This document shows, piece by piece, positions 8,544 through 17,853 of a DNA stretch of 64,000 bases. The position numbers were made by a program, and so were the translations under genes. How positions within the stretch are numbered: the first letter of the stretch is position 1; each line of letters opens with the position of its first letter. This stretch comes from an uncultured Polaribacter sp. (GTDB taxonomy: Bacteria; Bacteroidota; Bacteroidia; Flavobacteriales; Flavobacteriaceae): positions 62,001 to 126,000 of the forward strand of contig NZ_CANMHM010000007.1 of the NCBI RefSeq assembly GCF_947497695.1. Direction: 5' to 3'. A model generated the notes under the pieces. That model did no database searches. It saw only the letters and a list, made by a program, of their open reading frames with translations, and was not told the origin of the DNA.

Positions 8544-9908
8544 TTGAAAAAAAAATCGTTAAGCATATTTGATAAATTCAAATTAAAAAGTGGACGAACA
8601 CAAAATATTATTAAGCACATTTCAATATCTTTTTTATATAAATTAGGGGCTATTTTAGCTAATTTTCTATTAGTGCCTTTGTCAATAAACTATTTAGATA
8701 ATGAAAACTATGGTGTTTGGCTTACATTAAGTTCTTTTATAGCTTGGTTTACTTTTTTTGATGTAGGTTTAGGTAACGGATTACGAAATAAACTTACAGA
8801 AGCAATTACAAATAATAATTTAAAATTAGCTAGAGGCTATGTTAGTTCTGCTTATTTTACAATAGCAACTGTTAGTCTAGTTTTATTTCTTGTGTTTTTT
8901 GGAATCAATTTTTTTATTAATTGGGAACTAGTTTTTAATACAAGTTCAGCAATGGATACAAATTTAAATCTTTTAATGATTATTGTTTTTGGAGCTTTTT
9001 GTTTACAGTTAATAGTTAAGTTAATAGAGACTATTTATTTGGCAAACCAAAATCATTCTATTCAAGTAAAAATTCATTTTATAACTCAGGTATCATTACT
9101 AACTTTTGTTTGGTTTTTAACGAAAATTTCTAGCACATCTTTACTAATTTTTGCAATTATATTTTCTGTATTACCACTTTTTGTTCTTTTAGGATTAAGT
9201 ATTTTAGGTTTTTCTGAAAGCTTTAAACATTTAAAACCCTCTTTTGCTCTTTGGAAAAAAGAATATTTAAAAGAAATTATGGGTATTGGTTTTAATTTTT
9301 TTATTCTTCAAATAGCTGGAGTTGTTTTGTTTTCTACGGATAATTTTATTGTAAGTAGACTTTTTTCTCCAGAAGAGGTTGTGCCTTATAATATAGCTTT
9401 TAAGTACTTTTCAATTATTACAATGGTATTTACAATAATTGTAACTCCTTATTGGTCTTCTTTTACAGAAGCATTTGTAAAGAAAGATTATGATTGGATA
9501 AAAAAATCAGTAAAAAATATTCTACGATTATGGTTAATAGTACCTTTTATTTTAAGTTTTATGTTGTTTTTTTCAGACGATTTCTATAGATTTTGGGTTG
9601 GTAATAAAGTAAATGTTTCTTTTAGTTTGTCTTTATCTATGTTGTTATTTGTATTATTATTTACTTTTAATATGGTATTTGTTTTTTTCTTAAACGGAAT
9701 AAGTAAAATAAGAATACAAATAATAATCAGCATAGTTTCTATAGTAATAAATATTCCACTGAGTATTTATTTCGCAAAAAATTTAAACTTAGGTTTGTCT
9801 GGTGTAATATTAGCTACAACTTTTACTATTGGAGCTTCTTGCATATTAAGCCCAATACAATACTTTAAGCTTATCAATTTTAAGGCAAAAGGAATTTGGG
9901 ATCGTTAA
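8544..9908 (+). CDS. Wzx-like polysaccharide flippase
   Basis: A polytopic protein of 454 residues with about 12-14 predicted membrane segments, of the MOP (polysaccharide transport/MATE-like) superfamily. The start (KHISISFLYKLGAILANFLLVPLSINYLDNE region) resembles flippases that move undecaprenyl-linked repeat units across the inner membrane. It begins at a TTG; no ATG upstream is in frame nearby. Its place between the Wzz-like gene and the transferases fits a Wzx/Wzy-dependent pathway. Confidence 0.85.
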   Translation: MKKKSLSIFDKFKLKSGRTQNIIKHISISFLYKLGAILANFLLVPLSINYLDNENYGVWLTLSSFIAWFTFFDVGLGNGLRNKLTEAITNNNLKLARGYVSSAYFTIATVSLVLFLVFFGINFFINWELVFNTSSAMDTNLNLLMIIVFGAFCLQLIVKLIETIYLANQNHSIQVKIHFITQVSLLTFVWFLTKISSTSLLIFAIIFSVLPLFVLLGLSILGFSESFKHLKPSFALWKKEYLKEIMGIGFNFFILQIAGVVLFSTDNFIVSRLFSPEEVVPYNIAFKYFSIITMVFTIIVTPYWSSFTEAFVKKDYDWIKKSVKNILRLWLIVPFILSFMLFFSDDFYRFWVGNKVNVSFSLSLSMLLFVLLFTFNMVFVFFLNGISKIRIQIIISIVSIVINIPLSIYFAKNLNLGLSGVILATTFTIGASCILSPIQYFKLINFKAKGIWDR

Positions 9909-9952
9909 TTTAAAAAGTTATTATTTTATTGTAGTATTTAAAAATAATTTAT

Positions 9953-10876
9953 ATGAAAAAAAAGGAAGAAATATTATCACCATTAAATAAATCAAAAAAT
10001 GTAACTTTTATAAGTAGTATTAGTGTAAAACAAATTATAAGAGATTACAAAAAATTTAGTATTGATGTTACAGGCTATTTTAGAGGTTTAAATAAAATTA
10101 AAATATATCAATGTAATGAAACAGGTTATCGTTTCTATTACCCTTTTAATTTAGCAGGAGACAGTAAATTTTATGAACATTTTCAAGAATTTGACTGGTA
10201 TTATATGCCTTGGAAATGGGAGCATGAGATTACACAAAAATATGTGTCTGATGGTATAAATGTTTTAGAAGTTGGTTGTGCACAAGGAGCTTTTATTAAA
10301 AAAATAAATACTCTTTTTAATTTAAACAAAACAGTAGGGTTAGAGTTAAATGAGTCTGCAGTATCTAAAAGTAAAAAATGGGAAATCTTAAACCAAACAG
10401 TTCAATCATTTTCTAAAAAAAATAAAGATGAGTTTGATTTGGTGTGTTCTTACCAAGTTTTAGAGCATATTGCAGAAGTAAAAAGTTTTTTACAAGCAAA
10501 AATAGATTGTTTAAAAGTAGGAGGTAAGCTAATTATAAGCGTTCCTAATAATAATTCGTTTATTAAAAATGCAGATAATTGTTTAAATAATCCACCACAT
10601 CACATGGGACTTTGGGAAGAAAAATCGCTTAAATCTCTAGAAAAATTGTATCCTTTAAAAGTAGTAGATGTTCATTTTGAAGGACTTCAAGAATATCATT
10701 TAGATCATTATGTGAGTGCTGTTTATTACAGTAAGTATCCCTTTATGCTTTTAAGAAAAATTGTTAGAAAAATAAATAAGATATTTGGTTTTCATCAAGC
10801 TTTTATTAAGAAAGTTAATTCAAAGAAAGATGATTTAATAGGTCAAACTATCTTAGTTGTTTATCAAAAAATTTAA
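9953..10876 (+). CDS. Class I SAM-dependent methyltransferase
   Basis: A cytoplasmic methyltransferase with motif I VLEVGCAQGAF (104-114) for S-adenosylmethionine binding and the post-I region DLVCSYQVLEHI (near 162-173). The N-terminal 90 residues contain a YRFYYPF segment common in methyltransferases of sugar or lipid modification clusters. It is flanked by the flippase and a GT4 transferase, so it probably methylates a sugar or glycan end. The acceptor cannot be told from sequence. Confidence 0.85.
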   Translation: MKKKEEILSPLNKSKNVTFISSISVKQIIRDYKKFSIDVTGYFRGLNKIKIYQCNETGYRFYYPFNLAGDSKFYEHFQEFDWYYMPWKWEHEITQKYVSDGINVLEVGCAQGAFIKKINTLFNLNKTVGLELNESAVSKSKKWEILNQTVQSFSKKNKDEFDLVCSYQVLEHIAEVKSFLQAKIDCLKVGGKLIISVPNNNSFIKNADNCLNNPPHHMGLWEEKSLKSLEKLYPLKVVDVHFEGLQEYHLDHYVSAVYYSKYPFMLLRKIVRKINKIFGFHQAFIKKVNSKKDDLIGQTILVVYQKI

Positions 10877-10920
10877 ATACTATTAAAATATATCATTAAA
10901 ATATATAGGTTTAAAGCTAA

Positions 10921-12162
10921 ATGAAAATACTGATTGTTAATTTTACAGATGTTGCAGGAGGTGCTGCTAGAGCAGCAAAAAGATTGCATACCTCATTATT
11001 AACTGAAAATGTTAATGCTAAAATGTTTGTTCAAATTAAAGAATCTAGTGATAAAGATGTTATTTCCCCAAAGACTACTTTTAAAAAAAAGTTAGTAAAA
11101 TTACAGGCAATATTAAACCCTATACCACTCAAAAAATTTAATAATATTGCCCCTTTTTCTGTATCTTTTTCACCAAGTTTTAATATTGCAAAAAAAATTA
11201 ACGATTTATCACCAGACATTGTGCATTTGCACTGGGTAAATGCTGGTATGATAAAGGTAGAAGATCTATTAAAAATAAAAGCACCAATAGTTTGGACTTT
11301 GCATGATATGTGGCCTTTTACTGGTGGATGTCATTATGCTGATACCTGTAAATTATATCAAAAAAAATGTGGGACTTGTTTGGTTTTAAATTCAGACAAA
11401 GAAAACGATGTAAGTAGAAAATTATTTATAAGAAAGCAAAAAGTATATTCACAAATATATAATTTAACTATTGTTGGTTTAAGTAGGTGGTTAGCATCAG
11501 CAGCAAAAGAAAGCTCGTTATTTAAAGATAAAGATATTGTAAATTTGCCTAATCCTATTGATACAAGTGTTTTTAGACCTCTTGATAAAAATAAATCAAG
11601 AGTATTTTTAGGACTAGAAAAAGAAAAGAAATATATTTTATTTGGAGCAATGCATGCTACTAGCGATAAAAGAAAAGGGCACATGCAATTAGATAGTGCT
11701 TTACAATATTTAAAAGATAAAAATGTAGAATTATTAATTTTTGGAGGTACTAAACCCAAAGAGTTACAGTTTTCAGGTTTTATAACACATTATTTAGGGC
11801 AAATAAGTAGTAACGAAAGTTTATTGGCATTATACAATGCTGCAGATGTTATGATTGTGCCAAGTTTAGAAGAAAATTTATCAAATGTTATTATGGAAAG
11901 TTTATCTTGTGGTACACCAGTAGTAGGTTTTGATATTGGTGGAAATGGAGATTTAATTAGCCATAAAGAAAACGGATATTTAGCAAAACCTTTAAATGTT
12001 AAAGACTTAGCTTTTGGTATAGATTGGATTCTTCAAAACAATGAAACAGCAATTCTAAGTAATTTTGCTAGAACTAAAGTTTTAGAAAATTTTGATAACA
12101 AAGTAGTTGCTAAAAAATATATAGAATTGTATAAGAGTATTTTAGAAAAAAAATCTTCATAA
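10921..12162 (+). CDS. GT4-family glycosyltransferase
   Basis: A GT-B glycosyltransferase, 413 residues. The N-terminal half has the glycine-rich acceptor loop (DVAGGAARAAKRL) and the HLHWVNAG and WTLHDMWPFTGGCHY motifs with a small cysteine cluster that is characteristic of a GT4 subgroup in polysaccharide loci. The C-terminal half has VPSLEENLSNVIMESLSCG, the EX7E nucleotide-sugar-binding motif. It would add one sugar to the lipid-linked repeat unit on the cytoplasmic face. The donor is unknown. Confidence 0.9.
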   Translation: MKILIVNFTDVAGGAARAAKRLHTSLLTENVNAKMFVQIKESSDKDVISPKTTFKKKLVKLQAILNPIPLKKFNNIAPFSVSFSPSFNIAKKINDLSPDIVHLHWVNAGMIKVEDLLKIKAPIVWTLHDMWPFTGGCHYADTCKLYQKKCGTCLVLNSDKENDVSRKLFIRKQKVYSQIYNLTIVGLSRWLASAAKESSLFKDKDIVNLPNPIDTSVFRPLDKNKSRVFLGLEKEKKYILFGAMHATSDKRKGHMQLDSALQYLKDKNVELLIFGGTKPKELQFSGFITHYLGQISSNESLLALYNAADVMIVPSLEENLSNVIMESLSCGTPVVGFDIGGNGDLISHKENGYLAKPLNVKDLAFGIDWILQNNETAILSNFARTKVLENFDNKVVAKKYIELYKSILEKKSS

Positions 12163-12208
12163 TATAAAAAAGGTTTATAAATCATAGTATATAGAAAAAA
12201 TCAATTAG

Positions 12209-13438
12209 GTGTTTATTAAAGAAAAAAGGTTATTAAAATGGGGTTTAGTTTGTATAGTAATATACATTGTACTTCATTTTTTATTTATGCCAGATGGTTT
12301 TACATTTATAAATATTGCAATTACAAGTATTCTAGTAATTGCTACCAGTATTATATTATTTTTATCCCTTAACAATTTACATCTCATAAAAAAAGTATCA
12401 ATTAATGGGCAATTGCTTTTTACTTTATTAGTTTTTTGGGGAATTATTACGCTAGTTAGAGGCTTTTCATTATCCCTACAAGACTGGGTTACAAATTTCG
12501 GTAATGTTTACATGGGTATTGCTTGGTTAACTCCACTTACGTTACTTCTTGGTTTAAAAATACAAAATTGGAATGTTATTTTAAAAGTAATTCCTGTTGC
12601 CTTTACATTCATGATTATTGTATCATTATTTATTCCTATTATAGAAACAAATGAAGAGTGGATTTGGTTATTAAGGCCTGTAAATTTTATTTTTTTAGTT
12701 GCATTTTACTATTATGGTTTTACCAATAGAGTTAAAACTTTTTTAGTGCTAATTTGTTATATTCTTGTTTCATTTTTAGGTGCTAGAAGACTCGAATTTC
12801 TATATTTATTATTAATTGGAGGTCTTTTGTTGATGGATAAAATTATAGCTTTAAAACTTCGAAAAGTAATTTTAAGAACAGGTTTATTCTTTTTTACTGT
12901 ATTACTTATTTTAATTTTCACAATTGGTTATGAACATATTTCAGGTATTGTAGCTACTTATATGAAATATCAAGATACGAGAACATTTTTATTTAGAGAA
13001 GTTATGCAGGAATTAAGTTTTTCTGAGAAAATTTTTGGTAGAGGTTCTTTAGGTACTTATTATAGCCATTTTTTTGAGCACACAAGAAGGTATACAATCA
13101 ACATTTTAAAAAAACCTTGGTGGGGTGATGTCCCTACAAGAATTACAGTAGAAGTTGGGTATTTACAAATGATATTAAAAGGAGGTTTTATAATGTTTAT
13201 TTTACAGATAACAACTTATTTTTACGCTATTTACCTAGCTGTTTTTAAATCGAATAATACGTTTATTAAACGTTTAGGATACTATGTTTTAACAATTACA
13301 GTAGTAAGTTTGGTGGAATTTAGACCTTCATTTACTCCTACTTTTATTTTACTTTGGGTGTCTATTGGTACTGTTTTTAATAAAAAATACAGAATGATGA
13401 ATAATGTGGAAATTAAAAATTTAATTAAGCTTAAATGA
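12209..13438 (+). CDS. O-antigen/EPS polymerase-like membrane protein (Wzy-like)
   Basis: About 10-12 membrane segments with a large loop after residue 250. The loop contains GRGSLGTYYSHFFE and the sequence THRITVEVGYLQMILKGG-like block (RITVEVGYLQMILKGG), the usual layout of Wzy and O-antigen ligase proteins. It begins at GTG and its TGA overlaps the next ATG by four bases. It is one of two such proteins in the locus; which is the polymerase and which the ligase cannot be decided from sequence. Confidence 0.75.
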   Translation: MFIKEKRLLKWGLVCIVIYIVLHFLFMPDGFTFINIAITSILVIATSIILFLSLNNLHLIKKVSINGQLLFTLLVFWGIITLVRGFSLSLQDWVTNFGNVYMGIAWLTPLTLLLGLKIQNWNVILKVIPVAFTFMIIVSLFIPIIETNEEWIWLLRPVNFIFLVAFYYYGFTNRVKTFLVLICYILVSFLGARRLEFLYLLLIGGLLLMDKIIALKLRKVILRTGLFFFTVLLILIFTIGYEHISGIVATYMKYQDTRTFLFREVMQELSFSEKIFGRGSLGTYYSHFFEHTRRYTINILKKPWWGDVPTRITVEVGYLQMILKGGFIMFILQITTYFYAIYLAVFKSNNTFIKRLGYYVLTITVVSLVEFRPSFTPTFILLWVSIGTVFNKKYRMMNNVEIKNLIKLK

Positions 13439-14202
13439 CCAATCAACCATTAGTTAGCATTATAACAGTTGTATTTAACGGTGAAAAGCACTTACAACAA
13501 ACTATTGATAGTGTTTACAATCAAACCTATAAAAATATTGAATACATTATTGTTGATGGAAAATCTACAGATAATACCATTAATATTATACAAAATAATA
13601 AAAATAAGATAACAAAATGGATAAGTGAACCAGATAAAGGGCTTTATGATGCCATGAATAAAGGTATAAGTCTTGCAAATGGACAATTAATAGGTACTAT
13701 TAATAGTGATGATTGGTATCAATCAAATGCAGTAGAATTATCTGTGATTGCATATATAAATCATCCAAAAGCAAAAATAATACACGCCAATAGGTTTGAT
13801 GTATATCCCAATAACACAAAAAAGGAATTTAAATTTAATCCATCTGCTTTTAAGTTTCTATATTTTAATATGACGTATTCTCATCCAACCATGTTCGTTG
13901 TAAAAGAAGAGTATCAAAAACACAAATATAGTATCAAATTAAAGTCTTCATCAGACTATCAGTTTATATTAGAGGCATTTTTAAATGATAAAAATGGATT
14001 TGTTCACATTCCCAAACCAATAGTGAATTTTAGACTGGGAGGCATAAGTGCACAATTAAGTTTTTTTGATGAGTTAAAAGAAGCTTACCTTGCTAGAAAA
14101 AGTGCAGGTATGAAAACCTATAAATGTTGCTTTGCATTATTACTTAAGTTTTTTTTAAATCCTATTGTAGTTTTAAAAAGAGTTTTGAATAAAAATAGTT
14201 AA
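13435..14202 (+). CDS. GT2-family glycosyltransferase
   Basis: A GT-A transferase with the typical start PLVSIITVVFNGEKHL and IDSVYNQTYKNIEYIIVDG, the donor-binding DGKSTDNT segment and the metal site in NSDDWY (Asp92-Asp93). The EPDKGLYDAMNKGI motif places it with WcaA-like enzymes. It overlaps the polymerase-like gene by four bases and precedes the acetyltransferase by four, so the three are translated together. Confidence 0.92.
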   Translation: MTNQPLVSIITVVFNGEKHLQQTIDSVYNQTYKNIEYIIVDGKSTDNTINIIQNNKNKITKWISEPDKGLYDAMNKGISLANGQLIGTINSDDWYQSNAVELSVIAYINHPKAKIIHANRFDVYPNNTKKEFKFNPSAFKFLYFNMTYSHPTMFVVKEEYQKHKYSIKLKSSSDYQFILEAFLNDKNGFVHIPKPIVNFRLGGISAQLSFFDELKEAYLARKSAGMKTYKCCFALLLKFFLNPIVVLKRVLNKNS

Positions 14203-14206
14203 ACGT

Positions 14207-14719
14207 ATGAGTTTATACAATGATATAAAAAATGATATTAAAAATAATGCCAATTTAAAAGGTAGCATCATTGTTGTTTGTTTTACAATTGTTACTTTCT
14301 TTAGACAAAGAGCAACTAATAAATTTAAATTAATTTTAATTGCACCAATTATAATTTGTTATAAATTTATTACTGATTTAGTTTTAGGATGTGAAATACC
14401 AGCGTCTACAAAAATAGGTAAAGGCTTAATTATACATCATGGTAGAGCTACCGTTTTAAATAAAAAAGTAATTATTGGTAATAATGTAACTTTAAAACAC
14501 AATACTACTATAGGTAATAAAGAAGATATAGAAGGTAAAGATATGGGCTCTCCAATAATTAAAGATAATGTTGTTATTGGTCCTAATTCAGTAATTTTAG
14601 GGGCAATTATTATTGGTGAAAATTCTATTATAGGTGCAGGTTCTGTAGTTGTAAAAAATGTAGAGCCTTTTAGTATTGTAGCAGGAAACCCTGCTAAATT
14701 AATTAGAAAAATAAAATAA
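14207..14719 (+). CDS. Hexapeptide-repeat acetyltransferase (SAT-like, WcaB type)
   Basis: A left-handed beta-helix acyltransferase of 170 residues: hexapeptide repeats run from about 70 to 160 and the catalytic histidine lies in GLIIHHGRATV. The last segment GSVVVKNVEPFSIVAGNPAKLI is a hallmark of serine acetyltransferase-like proteins. In this setting it more likely O-acetylates a sugar of the polymer than makes cysteine precursors. Four bases separate it from the upstream transferase. Confidence 0.88.
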   Translation: MSLYNDIKNDIKNNANLKGSIIVVCFTIVTFFRQRATNKFKLILIAPIIICYKFITDLVLGCEIPASTKIGKGLIIHHGRATVLNKKVIIGNNVTLKHNTTIGNKEDIEGKDMGSPIIKDNVVIGPNSVILGAIIIGENSIIGAGSVVVKNVEPFSIVAGNPAKLIRKIK

Positions 14720-14732
14720 TAAATATACTTGT

Positions 14733-15890
14733 TTGAGAATTTTATTGATACATACTAGTTACAGATTAAAAGGAGGTGAGGATGCAGTTTTTGGGTTAGA
14801 GCAAGATTTGTTACGTAAAAATCATATTGTCAATACTCTTCATTTTCAGAATAAAAATGGCTTTGCTGGTGCAATTCAGTTTTTAATTTCAATTTGGAAT
14901 GTTAGTAGTAATTCTATAATCAAAAAAAAGATTAAATCTTTTTCTCCAGATATTATCCATTTACACAATTGGCATTTTGCAATTGGCCCTTTAGTGATAA
15001 GAGGAATTCATAAACTAAAAATTCCGCTTGTTTTAACACTACATAATTTTAGATTAATTTGTCCTTCAGGTACCTTGTTTCATAATAATAAGCTATATCT
15101 AGGTAGTTTAACAAAGAACTTTGCCTGGAATGCTGTACAAGATAAAGTATATAGAAATTCTTATTTTCAGACCTTTTGGTTAGCTTTTGTTGTTTGGTTG
15201 CATAAAAAAATAGGGACTTGGCAAATGGTTGATACTTATGTTTGCTTGTCAGAATTTATGGTTGATTTTTTTTGTAATTCAGCCCTAAATGTAAATAAAA
15301 CCAAATTTGTAATAAAACCAAATTTCTCTAAGAAACCAAAAGAACTTAAAAAACTTAAAAGAGGGAGTCATTTTTTATTTATTGGAAGATTAGTTGAAGA
15401 AAAAGGAATAAGATGTTTACTAAATGCTTTTAAAAACAGTAACGAAACTATAAAAATTGCTGGCGATGGGCCTTTAAAGAGTTTGGTAGAAAAATATTCT
15501 TTAGAATTTAATAATATTAATTATATAGGTTTTTTACCAAAACAAAAACTATCTGAAGAACTACAACAGGCAAGTGCATTAATTTTCCCTTCTATTTGGT
15601 ATGAGCCTTTTGGACTTACAATTACAGAAGCTTTTTCTAATAGATGTGCAGTAATTGCTAGTAATATAGGTGCACCAAAATCAACAGTAAAAAATGATGT
15701 AAATGGGTTGCATTTTCGTTATAATGAAACAGAAGATTTAGAAAAAGCATTAAAAAAATGGAAAAGTTTATCTGATGTAGAAAAGGAAATTTTTAGACAA
15801 AATGCTTTTAAAACTTATCAAGAGCAATATTCTGTAAAAATACAAAGTGATTTAATAGATAGTATTTATAAAAATATAATTAAAGAATAG
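14733..15890 (+). CDS. GT4-family glycosyltransferase
   Basis: A GT-B transferase of 385 residues starting at TTG (MRILLIHTSYRLKGGEDAVF). Motifs include IIHLHNWHFAIGP, PLVLTLHNFRLICPSG and, in the donor domain, FIGRLVEEKGIRCLLNAF and FPSIWYEPFGLTITEAF with the conserved glutamates. It follows the acetyltransferase by 13 bases. It would add a further sugar to the repeat unit. Confidence 0.9.
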   Translation: MRILLIHTSYRLKGGEDAVFGLEQDLLRKNHIVNTLHFQNKNGFAGAIQFLISIWNVSSNSIIKKKIKSFSPDIIHLHNWHFAIGPLVIRGIHKLKIPLVLTLHNFRLICPSGTLFHNNKLYLGSLTKNFAWNAVQDKVYRNSYFQTFWLAFVVWLHKKIGTWQMVDTYVCLSEFMVDFFCNSALNVNKTKFVIKPNFSKKPKELKKLKRGSHFLFIGRLVEEKGIRCLLNAFKNSNETIKIAGDGPLKSLVEKYSLEFNNINYIGFLPKQKLSEELQQASALIFPSIWYEPFGLTITEAFSNRCAVIASNIGAPKSTVKNDVNGLHFRYNETEDLEKALKKWKSLSDVEKEIFRQNAFKTYQEQYSVKIQSDLIDSIYKNIIKE

Positions 15891-15908
15891 AATATTTTTT
15901 TAAATAAG

Positions 15909-15916
15909 TATCTTTG
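15909..15916 (+). promoter_or_regulatory. -7 box TATCTTTG abutting the WecG-like gene
   Basis: TATCTTTG ends 7 bases before the ATG at 15923, giving a potential internal promoter in the polysaccharide locus and a nearly leaderless mRNA. No clear -33 element. The TTG at 15914 lies in the box and is not the start codon. Confidence 0.45.
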
Positions 15917-15922
15917 ATAATT

Positions 15923-16645
15923 ATGAATCAGATTAGGCTACATAAATATACTATTTATAATAGTGATTTAAATACTATTTTACCAAACAAAGGTAAAACT
16001 GTAATCAATACTATTAATGCACATTCTTATATAGTAGCAAAAAGCGATTTAGATTTTAAAAAAGCTTTAGAAGAGTCAGATGTTTTATTGCCAGATGGTG
16101 AAGGCATTGTTTTAATGGTTAAACAACTCATAGGTAAAAAAATTAAAAAAATTGCGGGAGCAGATATACATCACAAATTATTAGAAATTGCCGAAAAACA
16201 GAGTTTAAAATGTTTTTATTTAGGTTCTAGTAACAATACGCTTGATTTAATCAATAATAAACACTTAAAAAAATATAAAAATATTGAGTTTGGTTTTTAT
16301 TCTCCACCATTTAAAAAAGTGTTTTCTGTTGAAGATAATAAGTCTATGATAAAAGAGGTTAATACTTTTAAACCAGATATATTATTTGTTGGAATGACTG
16401 CTCCAAAACAAGAAAAATGGGTTCAAGAACAGAAACATTTATTAGATGCTAGAGTAATATGTTCAATTGGTGCTGTTTTTGATTTTATTGCCGAAACTAA
16501 AAAAAGAGCACCTCAATGGATTATTAATTTAAAATTTGAATGGTTATACAGAAGCTTTACAGAACTAAGATTGACAAAGCGTTACTTGTACTCAACACCT
16601 TTGTTTTTGATTGAAATTTTTAAATTAAAGTATTTTAAGAAGTAA
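15923..16645 (+). CDS. WecG/TagA/CpsF-family (GT26) glycosyltransferase
   Basis: A GT26 transferase of 240 residues. The conserved blocks INTINAHSYIVAK, LLPDGEGIVLMVKQL, IAGADIHHKLLEIA, KPDILFVGMTAPKQEKW and the C-terminal basic, aromatic membrane-associating tail (EWLYRSFTELRLTKRYL) are all visible. GT26 enzymes add the second sugar (often ManNAc-type) to an undecaprenyl-linked primer. I use ATG 15923 because the upstream TTG is part of a -7 box. Confidence 0.93.
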   Translation: MNQIRLHKYTIYNSDLNTILPNKGKTVINTINAHSYIVAKSDLDFKKALEESDVLLPDGEGIVLMVKQLIGKKIKKIAGADIHHKLLEIAEKQSLKCFYLGSSNNTLDLINNKHLKKYKNIEFGFYSPPFKKVFSVEDNKSMIKEVNTFKPDILFVGMTAPKQEKWVQEQKHLLDARVICSIGAVFDFIAETKKRAPQWIINLKFEWLYRSFTELRLTKRYLYSTPLFLIEIFKLKYFKK

Positions 16646-16650
16646 AGATT

Positions 16651-17853
16651 ATGAGCCTTAGAATAACCATTCTTAATCTTCTTAAAAAATTATACTTAGA
16701 AAAAGATTTTTCTTTTTTAATACTCAATTTAAGTTTATTTCTTCTGCCTTTATCAATAAACTTAAGCACTATTGGCTTAGTATCAGCGATGCTGATAAAG
16801 ATTATTCAAGTATTTTTTTTAAAACATAAACTGTATTCTAAAAAATCTCTTAAATTTTCTAGTTTTATTGGAGTTATATTTTTTGTTTATATCATTATGA
16901 GTGCTATTGTTCAAACTAATTTACAGTATACTTTTAAAATATTTGATGAAGAATTTTCTCATTTAGTATTGCTTTTTTTAGTGCCAATGATGTTGAGGGG
17001 AAGTGAAGATAATAAGTTGCTATCTCTTAGTTTGCTTACAGGCTTAGTTGTTGCTTGTATTTATGTGTTTGTCATGTCTTTTTTGTTAAAAATAACTTTT
17101 AATAAAATAGCTTTTTTAGAGTTGTTAAAGCTGCATCATACCTATTTATCAATTTATACATTATTCTTTGTTAATATTTTACTTTCTTCAATTTCAAGTA
17201 ATAAAAAGTTAAGGTTTACAACCCAAAATATAATTTTTAGTGCAACTATTATAGTTGCATTCTTATTACTTTTTGTTTTAGGTAGCAAAGTTGCAATGGT
17301 AGTTTATTTTATTTTTATTGCCTTTTATGCTTTTAAACTCTTTTCTGGAAAAAAACAATGCTATTTTCTTGTTCTTTTTATACCAATTTTAGTTTCTTGT
17401 TTTTTTATTTTTAATCAAAAGATAGATACTACTTATACATCTGCATTAAATTTTAGAGCAGAAATTTGGGAACAATCTCTAAATTCTATTAAAGACAATC
17501 CGTTTTTTGGAAACTTAAAAATGAATGAAAAAGATATTTTAAATTTTTATCATTACAAAAATGGAAAGTATTATTTAATGGATAGTGACTTAAATAGCCA
17601 TAATCAGTTTTTATCTTTTTTAATTAAATACGGATTTGTTGGGTTTATTATTCTATTATTTTTTGTATTCAATTTATTTAGGATGAAAAATGTTAGGGTT
17701 TCAAAAGTCAAAATAAATCAAGTTATAGGTTTTTTTATAATTATGTTTTTTACTTTTTACATAGAAAATGTGTTTGATCGTCATCACGGAATCGTCTTTT
17801 TTACCATTTTTTTTAATTATTACTTAGTTAAAATATCAGATGAAAAAGCATAA
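16651..17853 (+). CDS. O-antigen ligase/polymerase-like membrane protein
   Basis: A 400-residue polytopic protein with about 11-12 membrane segments and one large periplasmic loop near residues 255-325. The loop contains AEIWEQSLNSIKDNPFFG and NSHNQFLSFLIKYGFVG, matching the Wzy_C/O-antigen ligase pattern with its conserved histidine. It is the second such protein in the locus. It is 5 bases after the GT26 gene and overlaps the next gene by 14 bases. Confidence 0.82.
   Translation: MSLRITILNLLKKLYLEKDFSFLILNLSLFLLPLSINLSTIGLVSAMLIKIIQVFFLKHKLYSKKSLKFSSFIGVIFFVYIIMSAIVQTNLQYTFKIFDEEFSHLVLLFLVPMMLRGSEDNKLLSLSLLTGLVVACIYVFVMSFLLKITFNKIAFLELLKLHHTYLSIYTLFFVNILLSSISSNKKLRFTTQNIIFSATIIVAFLLLFVLGSKVAMVVYFIFIAFYAFKLFSGKKQCYFLVLFIPILVSCFFIFNQKIDTTYTSALNFRAEIWEQSLNSIKDNPFFGNLKMNEKDILNFYHYKNGKYYLMDSDLNSHNQFLSFLIKYGFVGFIILLFFVFNLFRMKNVRVSKVKINQVIGFFIIMFFTFYIENVFDRHHGIVFFTIFFNYYLVKISDEKA

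Noticed and set aside
11358..11759. 133-residue minus-strand ORF
   Set aside because: Antisense to the GT4 gene, with no motif, and composition mirrors the real coding frame.
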